Part shown: piece by piece, positions 44,000-55,020 of the stretch | How the letters are laid out: the number at the start of each line of letters is the position of its first letter | How positions within the stretch are numbered: position 1 is the first letter of the stretch | Assembly (NCBI GenBank): GCA_036873135.1 | Contig: JAPTYO010000009.1 | Coordinates: forward strand, 34,860,756-34,924,755 | DNA from: Clarkia xantiana subsp. parviflora | Taxonomy: Eukaryota; Streptophyta; Magnoliopsida; Myrtales; Onagraceae | Direction of reading: 5' to 3' | DNA: 64,000 nucleotides | The notes under the pieces: model-generated | Database searches by the model: none | The model's input: only the letters and a program-made list of their open reading frames with translations | Told to the model about the DNA's origin: nothing | Program-made: the position numbers and the translations under genes

Positions 44000-44502
44000 G
44001 ATAATTGGAGGCTGGAAGAATGAACCTGACATTGCCGGAAAGATGGCCGAAGAAACACTAAGGTCTCAAGAATTGCAGTAAGCTTTCGAAAATTTGTAGA
44101 TGATAAGAGGAAACTGTACCCTGGGTGAGGTTTTTATAGGCGAAGAGGACAGTCGAAGAGGCGCTTTAATCTGAACCGTCGAAGTTGAAGCGTTCTAATC
44201 TGGACTGTTGAGATGAAACGTGTGGGATGGTAGCAGGTGCAATAATGAAATAGCCTGAAAGGCACTTTTCAGAAAAAGCAGACACAGAGAATCAGGCACG
44301 GGTACTGATGACGTCACTTCATTATCTACTGCATTGGATGACTGGGGAACCGAGGAGTCCTCTTGGATTTGGCAGATATCCATAAGGCATTAAGGAAACA
44401 TGAACGAGAAGACTCACACTGGATGACTATGACAAGGGAAAGATCCCCGACTTCGACGTCGGAGGGTCGGAAGCTGAAAGACACGACGAACTAAAAGTCC
44501 CT
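44000..44502. other. Copy 2 sequence between the antisense ORF and the polypurine tract
   Basis: Presumed promoter side of the antisense ORF. No gene is seen on the sense strand. Confidence 0.5.
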
Positions 44503-44505
44503 CAT

Positions 44506-44519
44506 GTCTTGGGGGCAAA
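44506..44519 (+). other. Copy 2 polypurine tract
   Basis: CTTGGGGGCAAA directly before the 3' LTR. The same sequence precedes the copy 1 3' LTR at 45345-45356. Confidence 0.8.
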
Positions 44520-45233
44520 TGATGGGTTCGACTACAGCCGTTAGGCCCTTTAACGGTGAGGAAACGGCAAATAGGCCCGGTGGGCCCTGAACGAAGGCCA
44601 AGATGGCCCAGACAAAGGATCCCGACGAAGGGAGCCCGAGGATGAGAGGTCCCGACAGAGTCGGACCTGACAAGCGAGCTGAACGCTCCCGACGAGATGC
44701 CTCTGAGTAGGCCCCGATGACGAATCCCTAAGAACAATAGGCCCTGTCACGATGACGAGGGGCCCCGAGCGGTGACACAACGAGATAACTCTGGAGTCCC
44801 GATATTAGTCGGGACTCGTTATCAGATGATAAGGCCGAGATACGCGGGGCATGGCCGAGATACGCGGAACGTGGTTAAGATACACGGAGCGTGGCCGAGA
44901 TACGCGGGGCGTGGCCGAGATAAGCGAGATCATGTCCTAGATAGGCGTGATCACACCCGAGATACACGGGATACGGGCTAACCACCCCCAACGGTTCACC
45001 AGGTAACTGAGGTATCTCTTCGCCTACAAAAGGGCAAGAGGTCACCTCAGATCACTTACGTTGAAACACCTTACTTGAGATTACTGCTTGCCAGTCCGTA
45101 CGAGACACTCATTTAAGCATCGGAGAGGGATTCTGGGTCACCGCCCGGTCTATCCCCTCTTGCAGGATTGCGTGGAGCAAAGGAGCTAGGATCGCCGTCA
45201 AAGACCGTACCGGAGTTCCACCGTGATCCAACA
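44520..45233 (+). mobile_element. Copy 2 3' LTR
   Basis: Differs from the 5' LTR at only a few positions, including TATAAAA to TACAAAA near 45028. Confidence 0.93.
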
Positions 45234-45238
45234 AAGAC

Positions 45239-45356
45239 AAAAGCCTCCGATGGAAATATCGGGAGGTATGGACATAAAAGCCTCCGACGGTGAGGTCGGG
45301 AGGTCTGGAACTGGAAGACACGACGGACTGCAAGTCCCCCATGTCTTGGGGGCAAA
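45239..45356 (+). other. Copy 1 remnant with polypurine tract
   Basis: Resumes copy 1 after the insertion, with repeated AAAAGCCTCCGA.GG words, and ends CATGTCTTGGGGGCAAA before the LTR. Confidence 0.75.
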
Positions 45357-46094
45357 TGATGGGTTCCGATGTAATCGTTAACCCCGTTAACAGTCAGTAG
45401 ACGGCGAATAAATCCAGTGGGCCTCGTGAAAGGCCTGGGAGGCCCAGAAGCCCAGTATGAAGGGTCCCGACTGTAGCAGTCCCGATATATGAGCTGAATG
45501 CTCCCGACAAGAAGCCTCTGAGTAGGCCCTGATATGCCTTTGTAAAGGCTCCGATGATAAAGCCCCGATGAGGCTGGACCTGTCTCGTGAGACGAGGGGT
45601 CCTGGGTGGTGACCTAGAATGAGATAACTCTGGAGTCCCCGACAGGAGTTGGGACTTGTGATCAGAGGATAAGACCGAGAAACCCGCCTACCAGATAGAG
45701 TAGTGGGAAGACGGCCAAGATACAGATAAACCTCCCCCGAGAAACGCAGGGCGTGCCCGAGATACGCGGAGTATGGGCGAGATACGCGGAGCGTGGGGCG
45801 AGATATACGGAATCCCGAACGAGATATGTAGAATCATGAGTAAAACGGCCAGGCATGGTCACAGGTAACTGGGTAACTTCCCCTCCTATATGAAGGATGA
45901 AGTTACCTCAGAAAACATTCTCTAATACGAACTTAGATTACTGCTTACCACCCCATTGATCACATACTCATTTAGGCATCGGAGAGGGATTCTGGGTCAC
46001 CACCCAGGTCATCCCCTTTTGCAGGATTACGCGGAGCCCAGGAGTTCAAGTTTTCCGTCAAGAACGTAACAATAGCTTCGCCCGTGATCCAACA
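45357..46094 (+). mobile_element. Copy 1 3' LTR
   Basis: 738 bp, TGATGGGTTCCGATGTAATC...GTGATCCAACA, related to but clearly distinct from the copy 2 LTR. Its TATA region reads CTCCTATATGAAGG near 45890. Confidence 0.92.
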
Positions 46095-47037
46095 GCATTG
46101 ACAACATTAGCCTTAGTGCCTCCCCCTTTTTCTTTCATCATCCGATCCCTTCTTTTAAAACAGTTGTCTTTGTAATGTCCCTTCTTATGACAAAAGTCAC
46201 ATCCTTTTGTGTAACATCGATCAATTATATCTCCCTTCTTGTGACCGAAGGTGCATTCAAGAGGAGGGTTGCCCTTTTTCTTCTAAGGATTAACAAACAC
46301 ATTTTCGTTGACAAAATCAACTGAAGCAGCAATGCTAGAAGTAACTCCCCTCTGATTTTCTTCTTGAATCAGAATGTTGTAAGCATTATCAACAGAGGGA
46401 AGAGGTTCACGCATTAACAGATTACTCCTAATGGTGGAGTAGTTATCATTCAACACCATCAGAAACTGGAAGAGGCGCATATTGTCTTTGTGATCAACAT
46501 ACTTTTGAAAAATCGTCAAAAAGAGAACAGGCAAGGAGCAAACAGCATCAAATTCAGCCCACAACGGTATGATTTTTGTAAAGAAACTCGAATTAGAATC
46601 CAAGCCTTGGCGAGTCAAAACAATTTCCCTATGAAGTTGGTAGATTCTTGAGCCATTTATTTTATCATAGCGCTGCTTGAGTTCTTCCCAGGCAAGACAA
46701 GCAGTATCTGTATACATGATCGTACTGCAATTTCTTTTGAAACTGAGTTCATTATCCAACCAAAAACTATAGCGTTGCATCGATCCCTGAGATCATGAGG
46801 AGCATGATCATATTTATCACGCAAGCATGTGTCAGTAACAAACCCTTGCTTGTTTCTACCAATCAAGATAAAACGCAAAGCACGGCTCCACATAGGGTAA
46901 TTAGTAATACCAGTCAGAATATGATACGTAACGCAAGTCCCAGGGTTATCGCTTGAGTGGAGAAAGAGCGGATGATGTGAATCCACAACAACCATCAGAT
47001 TGCCGCCATCATTGTTCAAAGGCGTTTCTTCAGCCAT
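46095..47037 (-). pseudogene. Copia gag
   Basis: The minus strand starts ATG at 47037 (MAEETPLNNDGGNL) and encodes a typical copia Gag: SHHPLFLHSSDNPGTC, NYPMWSRALRF, then after a frame change near 46780 CLAWEELKQRYDKINGSRIYQL, FFTKIIPLWAEFDAV and SNLLMREPLPSVDNAY. A stop at 46283 precedes two zinc-knuckle-like blocks, the second with canonical spacing (CDFCHKKGHYKDNC, near 46172-46213). The frame reaches the gypsy insertion at 46095 and continues at 24178. It is dead by frameshift, stop and insertion. Confidence 0.88.
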
Positions 47038-47342
47038 GGAGACCGAGACAGAAGGCGAAAAAATGAATCGAACTCCGTAAGAGACAGGGGCAGCAAGATC
47101 GATCACAAATCAAAAAGCGATCACAACGATGATGGTTGAGGGATTCGAAAGATCCAAAACGTCGCGAACCGTAAGTCCTGATACTTTCCGGAAAGGCACG
47201 ATCGTTTCGTCAAAAGGAAAAGACGAAAAAATCACATGCAACAGGAGAAGGTAAATGGAATCGAAAGATGAGCAGCGATGAAGAGGCGTCTATGGTGGAG
47301 GAGGTATGACAGAGGAAGGCCAGAATCGACGAGCAAGGACCT

Positions 47343-47354
47343 GCTCTAGTACCA
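47343..47354 (-). other. Copia primer-binding site, variant
   Basis: Minus strand TGGTACTAGAGC, two bases different from TGGTATCAGAGC, directly next to the 5' LTR. Confidence 0.7.
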
Positions 47355-47673
47355 TTTTAGACTAACAGAGGAAACTCTAGAAACTCAAGGTGAGACGAGA
47401 TAAGATGAAGAGCTAAGCAGAGGAATCAATAGATCTACAGTGAGAGATCCTTCACTTGGTCTCACCTCCCCCTCAACCCATCTAATATAAGAAATACAAT
47501 ATCCGGTTATATCCCAAACAAAACAAGATGAAGGAACAATACAAGCCTAAACTATCAAAACCGGCCTCAACATATTGGGCCTAACACAAATAAGTCAAGC
47601 CCACTATAATAAACACAATATGAGCCCAAATACTAAACAGACTAACAGCTTGAACTAGACTGGGCTCCTGAAA
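47355..47673 (-). mobile_element. Copia element 5' LTR
   Basis: Counterpart of 23060-23380, flanked on the right by the TGATC duplication (47674-47678). Confidence 0.88.
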
Positions 47674-47887
47674 TGATCAACCACACTAATCCGGGCACAA
47701 TTAACTTTAACCACATGTAAATTTGTTAGGATAACAGTTTTAATAGATTGGTGTAATATTGCTAATGGACTGGTTAAAGATCATTAATGAGCTGGTTTAT
47801 CATTAATAGATTTATTTGATATCATAAATATCATTACTGATTTGATACCATAACCGTCATTACTGATTTGATACCTATAAAAAAAAG

Positions 47888-48417
47888 GGCTAATAACTAA
47901 AAAACTGCCCAAGGTTTACCCTATGTTAAAATTAGGTGTCTGAAGTTTCAAATGTTAAACTATAGTGTTCAATGTTTCAATTTTGTTAAAATGTGGTGTC
48001 TCAGTGTGATTACTTTAGACAAGTCAATTCCGACGAAACCGACTGTCAAATTCAAGCTCTCATACACACTCCGTTCTCGTCATCTTGTCGGGACCGTCAC
48101 CTAAGAAGCTGGCCACATCCGCGCAAGTAAATCTCGCTCCGTTGTCGTTGGAAAATCACTCCACACCACTCTTCTATAAACCTTTTTTTTAATGTTCAAT
48201 TTTTGGGTGAAATTTGACGATTTTGTGAAAAGTAAAGAGTGATGGATAATGAGTGGGTGGGTGGGTTGATGAAAACGATTGAATGGAGATGACAAGACGC
48301 ATAGAGACACCAATTTTCAATAAAAATGAAACTTGAGACAGTCCATTTTAACATTTCAAACTTCAGACACTTAATTTTAATAAAGGATAAACCTTGGACA
48401 GTTTTTTAATTATTAAC
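47888..48417. mobile_element. Foldback Mutator-type element
   Basis: Left arm GGCTAATAACTAAAAAACTGCCCAAGG...TTAGGTGTCTGAAGTTTC is the inverse of the right arm GAAACTTCAGACACTTAATTTT...CCTTGGACAGTTTTTTAATTATTAAC. Flanks AAAAAAAAG (47879-47887) and AAAAAAAAT (48418-48426) fit a 9-bp duplication, though simple sequence weakens this. No transposase. Confidence 0.7.
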
Positions 48418-48559
48418 AAAAAAAATCATTCTATTAATGATTTTTTGGTTAAGAGGTTAAGTGTTGAACAACTACATCATATTTACGTGATTATTCTAGG
48501 ATAAAAGTTGGTATAAGTAAATGTATGTATATAAACACTACTAAAAATTCGAAAGATTT

Positions 48560-48578
48560 GGGGGGGGGGGGGGGGGGG
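48560..48578 (+). repeat. Run of 19 G
   Basis: An uninterrupted homopolymer in AT-rich DNA. Its exact length may be affected by sequencing. Confidence 0.95.
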
Positions 48579-48794
48579 TACTAAAAGTTGTGAATGAAAT
48601 TTTGAATCATTTGGCGGGTACTAGGATGGAATTTCATATATGAATTTCATGGACAACTTTGTGAAAATATTTAATTATAGTTCTCAGAAAACATTTATAA
48701 GTGAGAAATATATATATATATATATATAACAAAATATGATAGAATAAACAAACCTAAATTATTGTACGTATGAGTTACATATATTAAGATGCAG

Positions 48795-49291
48795 TGTTAA
48801 CAGGTTTTTTGGTCCATGATGTTTGACGACTTTTGAGTTTCGGTCCATGTTGTTTTTTTCCCCTAGTTTTGGTCTCATATGTTTGCATATTTTTCTAGCT
48901 TTGGTGTCAATTTGCCCCCAATTAGACTAGGCCCAATTGAACCAGTCATGTGCTAGCCCAGGGCTGGGTCGATCCCAGTTGGGGTCGCCTGGGTCTGGCG
49001 ACCCCGATCGTGGTCGGACACAGCCCTGGGCTAGGTCAATTTGACTTAGTTATCCAATTTGAGGTCAATTTAAAAAATTTGGGACTAAATTGAACAAAAA
49101 AGAGTTAGGGAAGTATTAGAGGAACTAAAAATTGAACAAAACTAAAAGTTTAGGGTGGATCACGTGACTTGCACGTGTTACTTAACGAAAAATATGGACG
49201 GAATGTAACATAAAGACCAAAACTAGAAAAATATGTAAACATATGAGACCAAAACTAAGCAAAAAAAACATGGACCAAAAGACTTGTAACC
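48795..49291. mobile_element. Foldback Mutator-type element
   Basis: Arms share GGTCCATG, TTAGTTTTGGTCTCATATGTTT.CATATTTTTCTAG and a GC-rich centre with GCCCAGGGCTGGGTCGATCC against GGACACAGCCCTGGGC. Flanks AAGATGCAG and AAGATGTAT are similar but imperfect, so borders are approximate. No coding. Confidence 0.65.
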
Positions 49292-49387
49292 CTAAGATGT
49301 ATTATTATAGATAATATGCACTTAAGATATTTTTCAACAAACAACCTATCTATATATTTCGGTTAGAATTAATCTAATATATATATA

Positions 49388-50831
49388 TCTATCTATCTAT
49401 CTATCTAATCGGGATACCTATTTAATAAATAACCTAGATTTTTGCCATGTCACTAACAAGTATTTTAATTGGTTTTATAACTTTTTCGTGTTTTATTGGT
49501 TTTGTATCTTCTTTTATATGTTATACTTAGCTATTTTTCATTCAATTCTTTAATCTCACATTTTTTCTACATGTATATTAGTTAATCTTGATTATTATAC
49601 TAATTCACATTATTCTTATTGAAATTCTAATAGTTTTTGTGAGCTTTAATCTATCTAACAAAATAATTTGTGCAACATGTAGTTAAAATAGTGTTAACAA
49701 TTAGGGTATCGATTTGCAAAAACGTAAAATTTTAACTTAACAAATGATTTCTTATACTAGTTCTTATGAATAAAATGTTTTATTGCCTCCTTAAATTTAA
49801 GTATATTTTATTGCGTGTTTACTTTCATTAAAATAACTTCTTTTTTCCACTTACTTTGTCACATTTTCATTATTTACTAACTATAATATACCATTGTTGA
49901 AATTATCAAAAGTAAGTTTATGCTTTTAAAATTCTCAAATACATTCTAATTTTTTCTTATCATGTTTGAATTAGACCAACATCAATTGACAATATATCAT
50001 ATGTTTTCTATGGTCAAACTTATGGTACTGCATATTGTAATAAAATAAAATAAAAAATAAAAGAATTATTACTACTTCTTACGCAGAGTGTGAGTAAGAT
50101 ATCATAGTAATATAATAAAAGCAATGAAATTTTTTAGAAATTGAAAGCAAATGTTTTTTTATAAAACATATCAATTATTATCATCCATCTGTTATTAATG
50201 GATTCAGATCACATGCCCCACTCTCTATGCCCCATATCGTACTTCACCGTTAATATGTTGACAAGTATCCTTAAATTTAATATTTTCCTTCAAGGGTTCA
50301 CCAATCCCAATAGGGTTTTAGAAAAAATGATAAAATTAATTACACTCGGGACATGTGTCAATATCTTAACGGTGAGATACGATCTAAGACATGGATAGTG
50401 GGGCGGGAGATCTGGATCCGCTATTAATCTATATTGATTATTTAAGTTCTCCATCCATGAATTTTCATTTCCGTCATCCTCTATATATGTCTTCTACTCT
50501 TCTTCTTGGTTTTGTTCATTTCACTGCTAAAATGATTTATAATCTTAGCATTTGGTGACATCAATCTAAAAAATCAACACAATGTCGAATGAAAATTGTT
50601 TCTTCGACCAGAATACCAGAATCTTCTACAATGTTCTATTAAGATGAAATTATATAAGCTGAAGTGTTATACATACACCCAATGATTTTAGTACTGTTTC
50701 ATTTGTATTAAATAAATAATTTCAAATAACATAGATCAATAAAAATTTGATTATCAAATTTGAATTTCGCAGGATCTAAAAATTTTTATAAACAAATAAT
50801 TTACCGCATAACGCGCATGTAAACTACCTAG
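49388..50831. mobile_element. Candidate non-autonomous Helitron
   Basis: The left edge, TCTATCTATC...CCTATTTAATAAATAACCTAGATTTTTGCCATGTCAC, resembles starts of plant Helitrons (TC then an A/T-rich block and TTTTTGCCATGT). The right edge, ACCGCATAACGCGCATGTAAACTACCTAG followed by T, resembles a Helitron 3' end (GC patch a few bases before CTAG, insertion between A and T). No target duplication is expected. The hairpin is weak and no helicase gene is present, so this is tentative. Confidence 0.38.
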
Positions 50832-50948
50832 TATGTAAAATATTGATAAGTAAATTAATAAATACTGAAAAAATAAACCTAATATAAATCAATTTATGTT
50901 ATATTGACAAATTGATCAGATTAAACGTTGCACCCTAAAATTAATAAG

Positions 50949-51005
<57 letters not shown>

Positions 51006-51522
51006 AAATATAATTTAAATGAATTAAATTGAGATAAATAAGTATTAAAACTTATCGCTAGTGTGTACAAATAATAAAATCTAATTGGTACATATCTATA
51101 TCAGTATCTCTATAAAATATAATCTTGATTATAATGTAATTCAAATGAGTTGAATATGAGATAGAAAATAATAAACTTACTTGCGATGTGTTAAATTACT
51201 AAAATCTAATTGATACACACTTACACTCTCATGGATGTTGAACTGTCCACATTATCCTATTTACGTACTTGGATGATCTCCAAACTCTAGAATTGTAACA
51301 CTACAACTACATATTGTGAAGTATCAAAAAGATAAATAAATATATCCAAATCTGCATGCATGTCACTTTAATTATCGATTTCATCTGAATCTACCGTCAT
51401 GTGAAACCATCACTTGAATTAAATTGGATTTATAATCCAAACGTGGAGTTGTTGCAGAGGTCACCATCTCGCTGTCAAATGTGTTATCATTCATAGTCCC
51501 ATCTTTTATAAATATTACATCT
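50832..51522. other. AT-rich spacer with a (TA)n run
   Basis: A TA run of about 50 bp at 50952-51001 and a partly duplicated block (GTAC..A.ATAATAAAATCTAATTG and TTAAATTACTAAAATCTAATTG near 51065 and 51192). No gene. Confidence 0.6.
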
Positions 51523-52187
51523 TATTTTTTAGGCTTAATAACCTAGGAAATGTCTGAAGTTTGGCCCATGTTAACCGGAGAGGTCTGAAGTTTCAAAAGT
51601 TAATTTGAAAGGTCTGAAGTTTCAACTTTGTTGATTTAAGGTTTTCCGTCCATTTTTAGGGTTAAATTTAACAGAATTGTGTGAAATGACATTTTTGCCC
51701 CTTTTAATATTTTTTTTATTTAATATCTTATTTGAGGAAATGTGAAATGACCAAAACCCCTGAAGTCAAATTAAAACCACCCCAGCTCCGTCCACCGCCA
51801 CCCGGCTCCGGCTCCGGCCACCACCACCCCGACTCCGGCGACCACCACCTCGGCTCCAGCGATCACCACCCAACTCCGGAGACCGCCACCGCGACTCCGA
51901 TTAGGCCTAAATCGGAGCCACCGGCCCCGATTGGGCCCAAATCGGAGCTACAAAGCTCCGATTTGCAGCTATGTGGCTCCGATTTGGGCCCAAACGGAGT
52001 CGTGGTGGCGGTTGCCGGAGTACGGTGGTGGTCGTCGGAGCTGGGGTGGTGGTCGCCGGAGCCGGGGTGGCGGTCGCCGGAGTCGTGGTGGCTTTAAGGG
52101 CATTTTTGTCTTTTGACTTCAAGCATGTGAGGGGCACACTTGATAGAAGGGCATTTTTGGAATTTAATTTTATTTCCGGTCACATTC

Positions 52188-52192
52188 CAAGT
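52188..52192. repeat. Target-site duplication CAAGT (left)
   Basis: Matches 61365-61369. The last T is also the first base of the solo LTR. Confidence 0.9.
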
Positions 52193-54006
52193 TGTCAGAC
52201 CTAAAATCTGACCTACGGCGAATTACGTTTTGAAAAACGTGAGATTTTGAAATGAGTCGCCACTAGTTAATTATTAGGCTAACTAGAATCCTAAATTATC
52301 TAAGTGAATAACAGATTAAACACCTAGGTACAAAATCGGTCTACGACCAGAAATTCGAGTTCGGGGGTTCTGTTACAAATTAAAAATAATAATTCTTAAT
52401 TATGCCCTTTCGGTACTCAATTCACTTAATTTGCCAATTTTATTATGTAAATACTTTTTACATCAGATTAATCCAACAATGTCGAAATTAAATTTTTATT
52501 ATACACAAAGATATTATCAAATATAAACCCGAGTCTAAAAACTAATTAATCTATAACTCCTAATTAAGACGAAATATAAAACATTAAATTATCAAACATG
52601 CTTAATTCCATACAGAATCCAACATATGCTCAACATACAAACACAATTTGAGCAATCAGATATTCTACTCAATTAAAATTAAACTAATTACAATTAAACT
52701 ATATAATCAAGTTACAACTAATATAATTAAACCTAAAATGTAATAATAATATAATATTATATCAGAACAATAAAATGAAAAAAAAAACGGGATACCTGCC
52801 ACGGAGAAGATGGAGTACGGTGGTCCGGGGCGGCAGCGACAAGCAGAGCAGCGACAGCAGTGGTGGTCCGGGCGGTTGACACGGGCGGACGGAGCGGCGA
52901 TGGAGATTGGTCGTGGATGGAAGCTCGGATGGAGATGGGCTGGAGGTGGACCGCAGATGCTTCTTCCAGCAGTGGAGGGTCAAATCAACGAGGAGCGGCG
53001 GCAAACGGACGGAACCAGGACGGCAGCGACGGCGGGCGACTCGAGCGAAGGCTCCTGTGGCGACTGGGTTTTGGGTGGGCGAGCAGGGTAGATCCGGTTG
53101 GCTGTGCGAGAACAAGACCTGTGTGATGACCGGCAGCAGATGCAGGAAGCTCCGGTGGCAACTCCGGCACGGTGGGCAGGGCGTGGTGTTGGTTTGTCAG
53201 GTCCGAAAGCGACTGGCCGGCGGAACTGGACGCAGGTGGTGGTCCTCCGGTGGTGAGAAAATAGCGACAATGAGGGAGAGAGATAGGTTAGAGAGAGAGA
53301 TAGAAAGAGAGAGAGAGAGAGAGTGGCGGAGCCGGGTGTCGTCTGGCTAGTCGGGTCGACGGCGTGGTGGGACGGCGGTCGCGCGGTGGCATCGGGCGGT
53401 GTCTTCGGTCATCGTGGTGGCCGGATGGGCCACCGGCGTGGCTGTTGGGCTGCACCGACGATCCTGGGAGGTCACGGTGATCCAGAAAGAAAAAAAAAAT
53501 AATTAAAAAAAATAAATTAAATTAAATTTTTTTTCTGAGCACTAGAGGACGAAAATAGCACGAATCCCGATGAATAGTGTATTATTGCTTTTTGTGGTGT
53601 TTTTTTCCTGTCTTTTCAATGTAAAACTTAAACTCCTATTTATACTAAAAACCTAGTCTAGATTATAGATAAAATTCAAATAAAAAATGCTAACAGATAA
53701 TTATTCTAGAGAATATTCCTAAGGTTATTTATCTTTACAGATAATTATTTTTTTGAATAAAAAATAATATCTGGAGATAAATATCTTACAGATAATTTTC
53801 TAAAATTAAAAAAACTAATTATTATATATATATTTTTAAAAAATTCCGAAAATATTAAATAAATTCGAAATAATTTAAAATATATTTTATAATAATTTCC
53901 CTAATGTGCCTTTGAGCATTTTTGGAGACTTTATGGCTTGACGCGTCCGGAATTTGACGTATCATGTGTAACGTCGTTACGTCCGGGTCAAAATCGAGTG
54001 TTTACA
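52193..54006 (-). mobile_element. Ogre-like element 3' LTR
   Basis: Plus strand TGTCAGACCTAAAATCTGACC...ATCGAGTGTTTACA. It contains a GC-rich block (52795-53470) and about 76 bp (near 53683-53757) absent from the other LTR, plus several substitutions. Confidence 0.92.
52795..53470 (-). other. GC-rich exon-like block inside the LTR
   Basis: On the minus strand an open frame of about 117 codons (53115-52762) starts MFSHSQPDLPCSP and runs to GGCAG/GTATCC (52797-52801), a good splice donor. The same block and donor occur in the other LTR (60960-60240). A (GA)n run lies at 53280-53330. I recognise no protein domain; it may be a captured host sequence or an untranslated leader exon. Confidence 0.45.
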
Positions 54007-54026
54007 GTTTGCCCCTCTTTGGACGG
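54007..54026 (-). other. Ogre-like element polypurine tract
   Basis: Minus strand CCAAAGAGGGGCAAAC ends directly at the LTR start TGTAAACACTCG. Confidence 0.8.
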
Positions 54027-54159
54027 ACTCTCGTAGAACGTGTTCGAAGGGGTTTGTCCAAAGACGAGGAACACTGATTTTAACAAGAATGTATATTCTC
54101 TTCCAATTCTTCAAAGTCTTCAAGGTGGCTCATATGCTTATTCTGGTGCGGAAAGATAA

Positions 54160-55020
54160 AACCTCTGTCGGCGGGACGCCTGTTGGCGGTGCCTCCATTA
54201 GCGATGCAGAAAGTGAAGCCTCCAGTGGCTGTGCGGAAAAGTAAAGCCTCGGTCGGCGGTGCCCCTGTTGGCGGTGCCTCCATTGGTGGTGCAGAAAAGA
54301 AAAACCTTGATCGACGATGCCTCCAGTGGCGTGCGACAAGGAAAAGCCTCCAGTGGCGGTGCGGAAAGTAAAGCCTCCAGTGGCGTGCAGAAAAGTAAAG
54401 CCTCCAGTGGCGTGCAGAAAAGTAAAGCCTCCAGTGGCGTGAAGAAAAGTAAAGCCTCCAGTGGCGTGCGGGAAAGTAAAGCCTCCAGTGGCGTGCGGAA
54501 AAGTAAAGCCTCCAGTGGCGTGCAGAAAAGTAAAGCCTCCAGTGGCGTGCAGAAAAGTAAAGCCTCCAGTGGCGTGCAGAAAAGTAAAGCCTCCAGTGGC
54601 ATGCGGGAAAGTAAAGCCTCCAGTGGCGTGCGGGAAAGTAAAGCCTCCAGTGGCGTGCAGAAAAGTAAAGCCTCCAGTGGCGTGCGGAAAAGTAAAGCCT
54701 CCAGTGGCATGCAGAAAAGTAAAGCCTCCAGTGGCGTGCAGAAAAGTAAAGCCTCCAGTGGCGTGCAGAAAAGTAAAGCCTCCAGTGGCGTGCAGAAAAG
54801 AAAAACCTCGATCGACGATGCCTCTAGTGGCGTGTGACAAGGAAAAGCCTCCAGTGGCGTACAGTAAAGTAAAAACCTTAATCGACGATGCCTCCAGTGG
54901 CGTGCGACAAGGAAAAGTCTGTAGTGGTGTATATCGGAGAAGAGCCTCTAGTGGCATATGTCGGAGAAATGCCCCTAGTGGCGTCCGTTGGATAAGGGCC
55001 TCGAGTGGCTTGACGACTTG
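54160..55020 (-). repeat. 27-bp tandem array
   Basis: About 20 regular units (GTAAAGCCTCCAGTGGCGTGCAGAAAA on the plus strand) at 54316-54835, with degenerate units on both sides. Because 27 is a multiple of three, frames stay open: the minus strand has a 311-codon frame (55065-54130) of repeated ATGGFTFLH-like nonapeptides. I regard this as a consequence of the repeat and not evidence of a protein. Confidence 0.93.

Larger units (their letters stand above)
35933..45233 (+). mobile_element. Inner Ty3/gypsy element, Tat lineage (copy 2), structurally complete
   Basis: Two LTRs of 715 and 714 bp, nearly identical by eye, with a primer site, gag, protease, RT, RNase H, second RNase H and integrase in order. 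A 3' tandem array, an antisense ORF remnant and a polypurine tract follow. AAGAC flanks both ends. The coding part has two gag frameshifts, a 26-bp duplication in the second RNase H and an amber stop before integrase, so this copy is not autonomous now. High LTR similarity suggests it is much younger than the copia host element. Confidence 0.93.
24179..46094 (+). mobile_element. Outer Ty3/gypsy element, Tat lineage (copy 1), internally rearranged
   Basis: It begins with a truncated LTR (24179-24399) and ends with a full LTR (45357-46094); GCATT flanks both. Between them, in order: plus-strand gag tail and protease (24400-25500), an inverted protease-gag-primer site-LTR block (25560-28806), plus-strand RT, RNase H, second RNase H and integrase (28807-31992), a repeat-rich 3' region, an antisense intron-containing gene, and a polypurine tract. 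Copy 2 (35933-45233) is inserted near its 3' end. Two successive RNase H-like domains are a hallmark of the Tat lineage of plant gypsy elements. Confidence 0.88.
23060..47673 (-). mobile_element. Ty1/copia-type element, non-autonomous, carrying nested gypsy elements
   Basis: Two closely similar LTRs of about 320 bp bound the element, with TGATC duplicated at 23055-23059 and 47674-47678. A primer-binding-like TGGTACTAGAGC lies next to the right LTR and a polypurine tract (TTGAGGGGGAG on the minus strand) next to the left, so it runs right to left. The 21.9-kb insertion at 24179-46094 (plus its 5-bp duplication) leaves an element of about 2.7 kb with gag, protease and a little pre-integrase sequence only. 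Integrase, RT and RNase H are missing. The LTR tips read TTTCAG...TAAAA on the minus strand rather than TG...CA, probably by mutation. Confidence 0.85.

Noticed and set aside
51732..52097. 121-codon Pro/Ser-rich frame
   Set aside because: It lies on an imperfect palindrome of CTCCG/CGGAG words within a Mutator-type element; frames are open on both strands because of composition.
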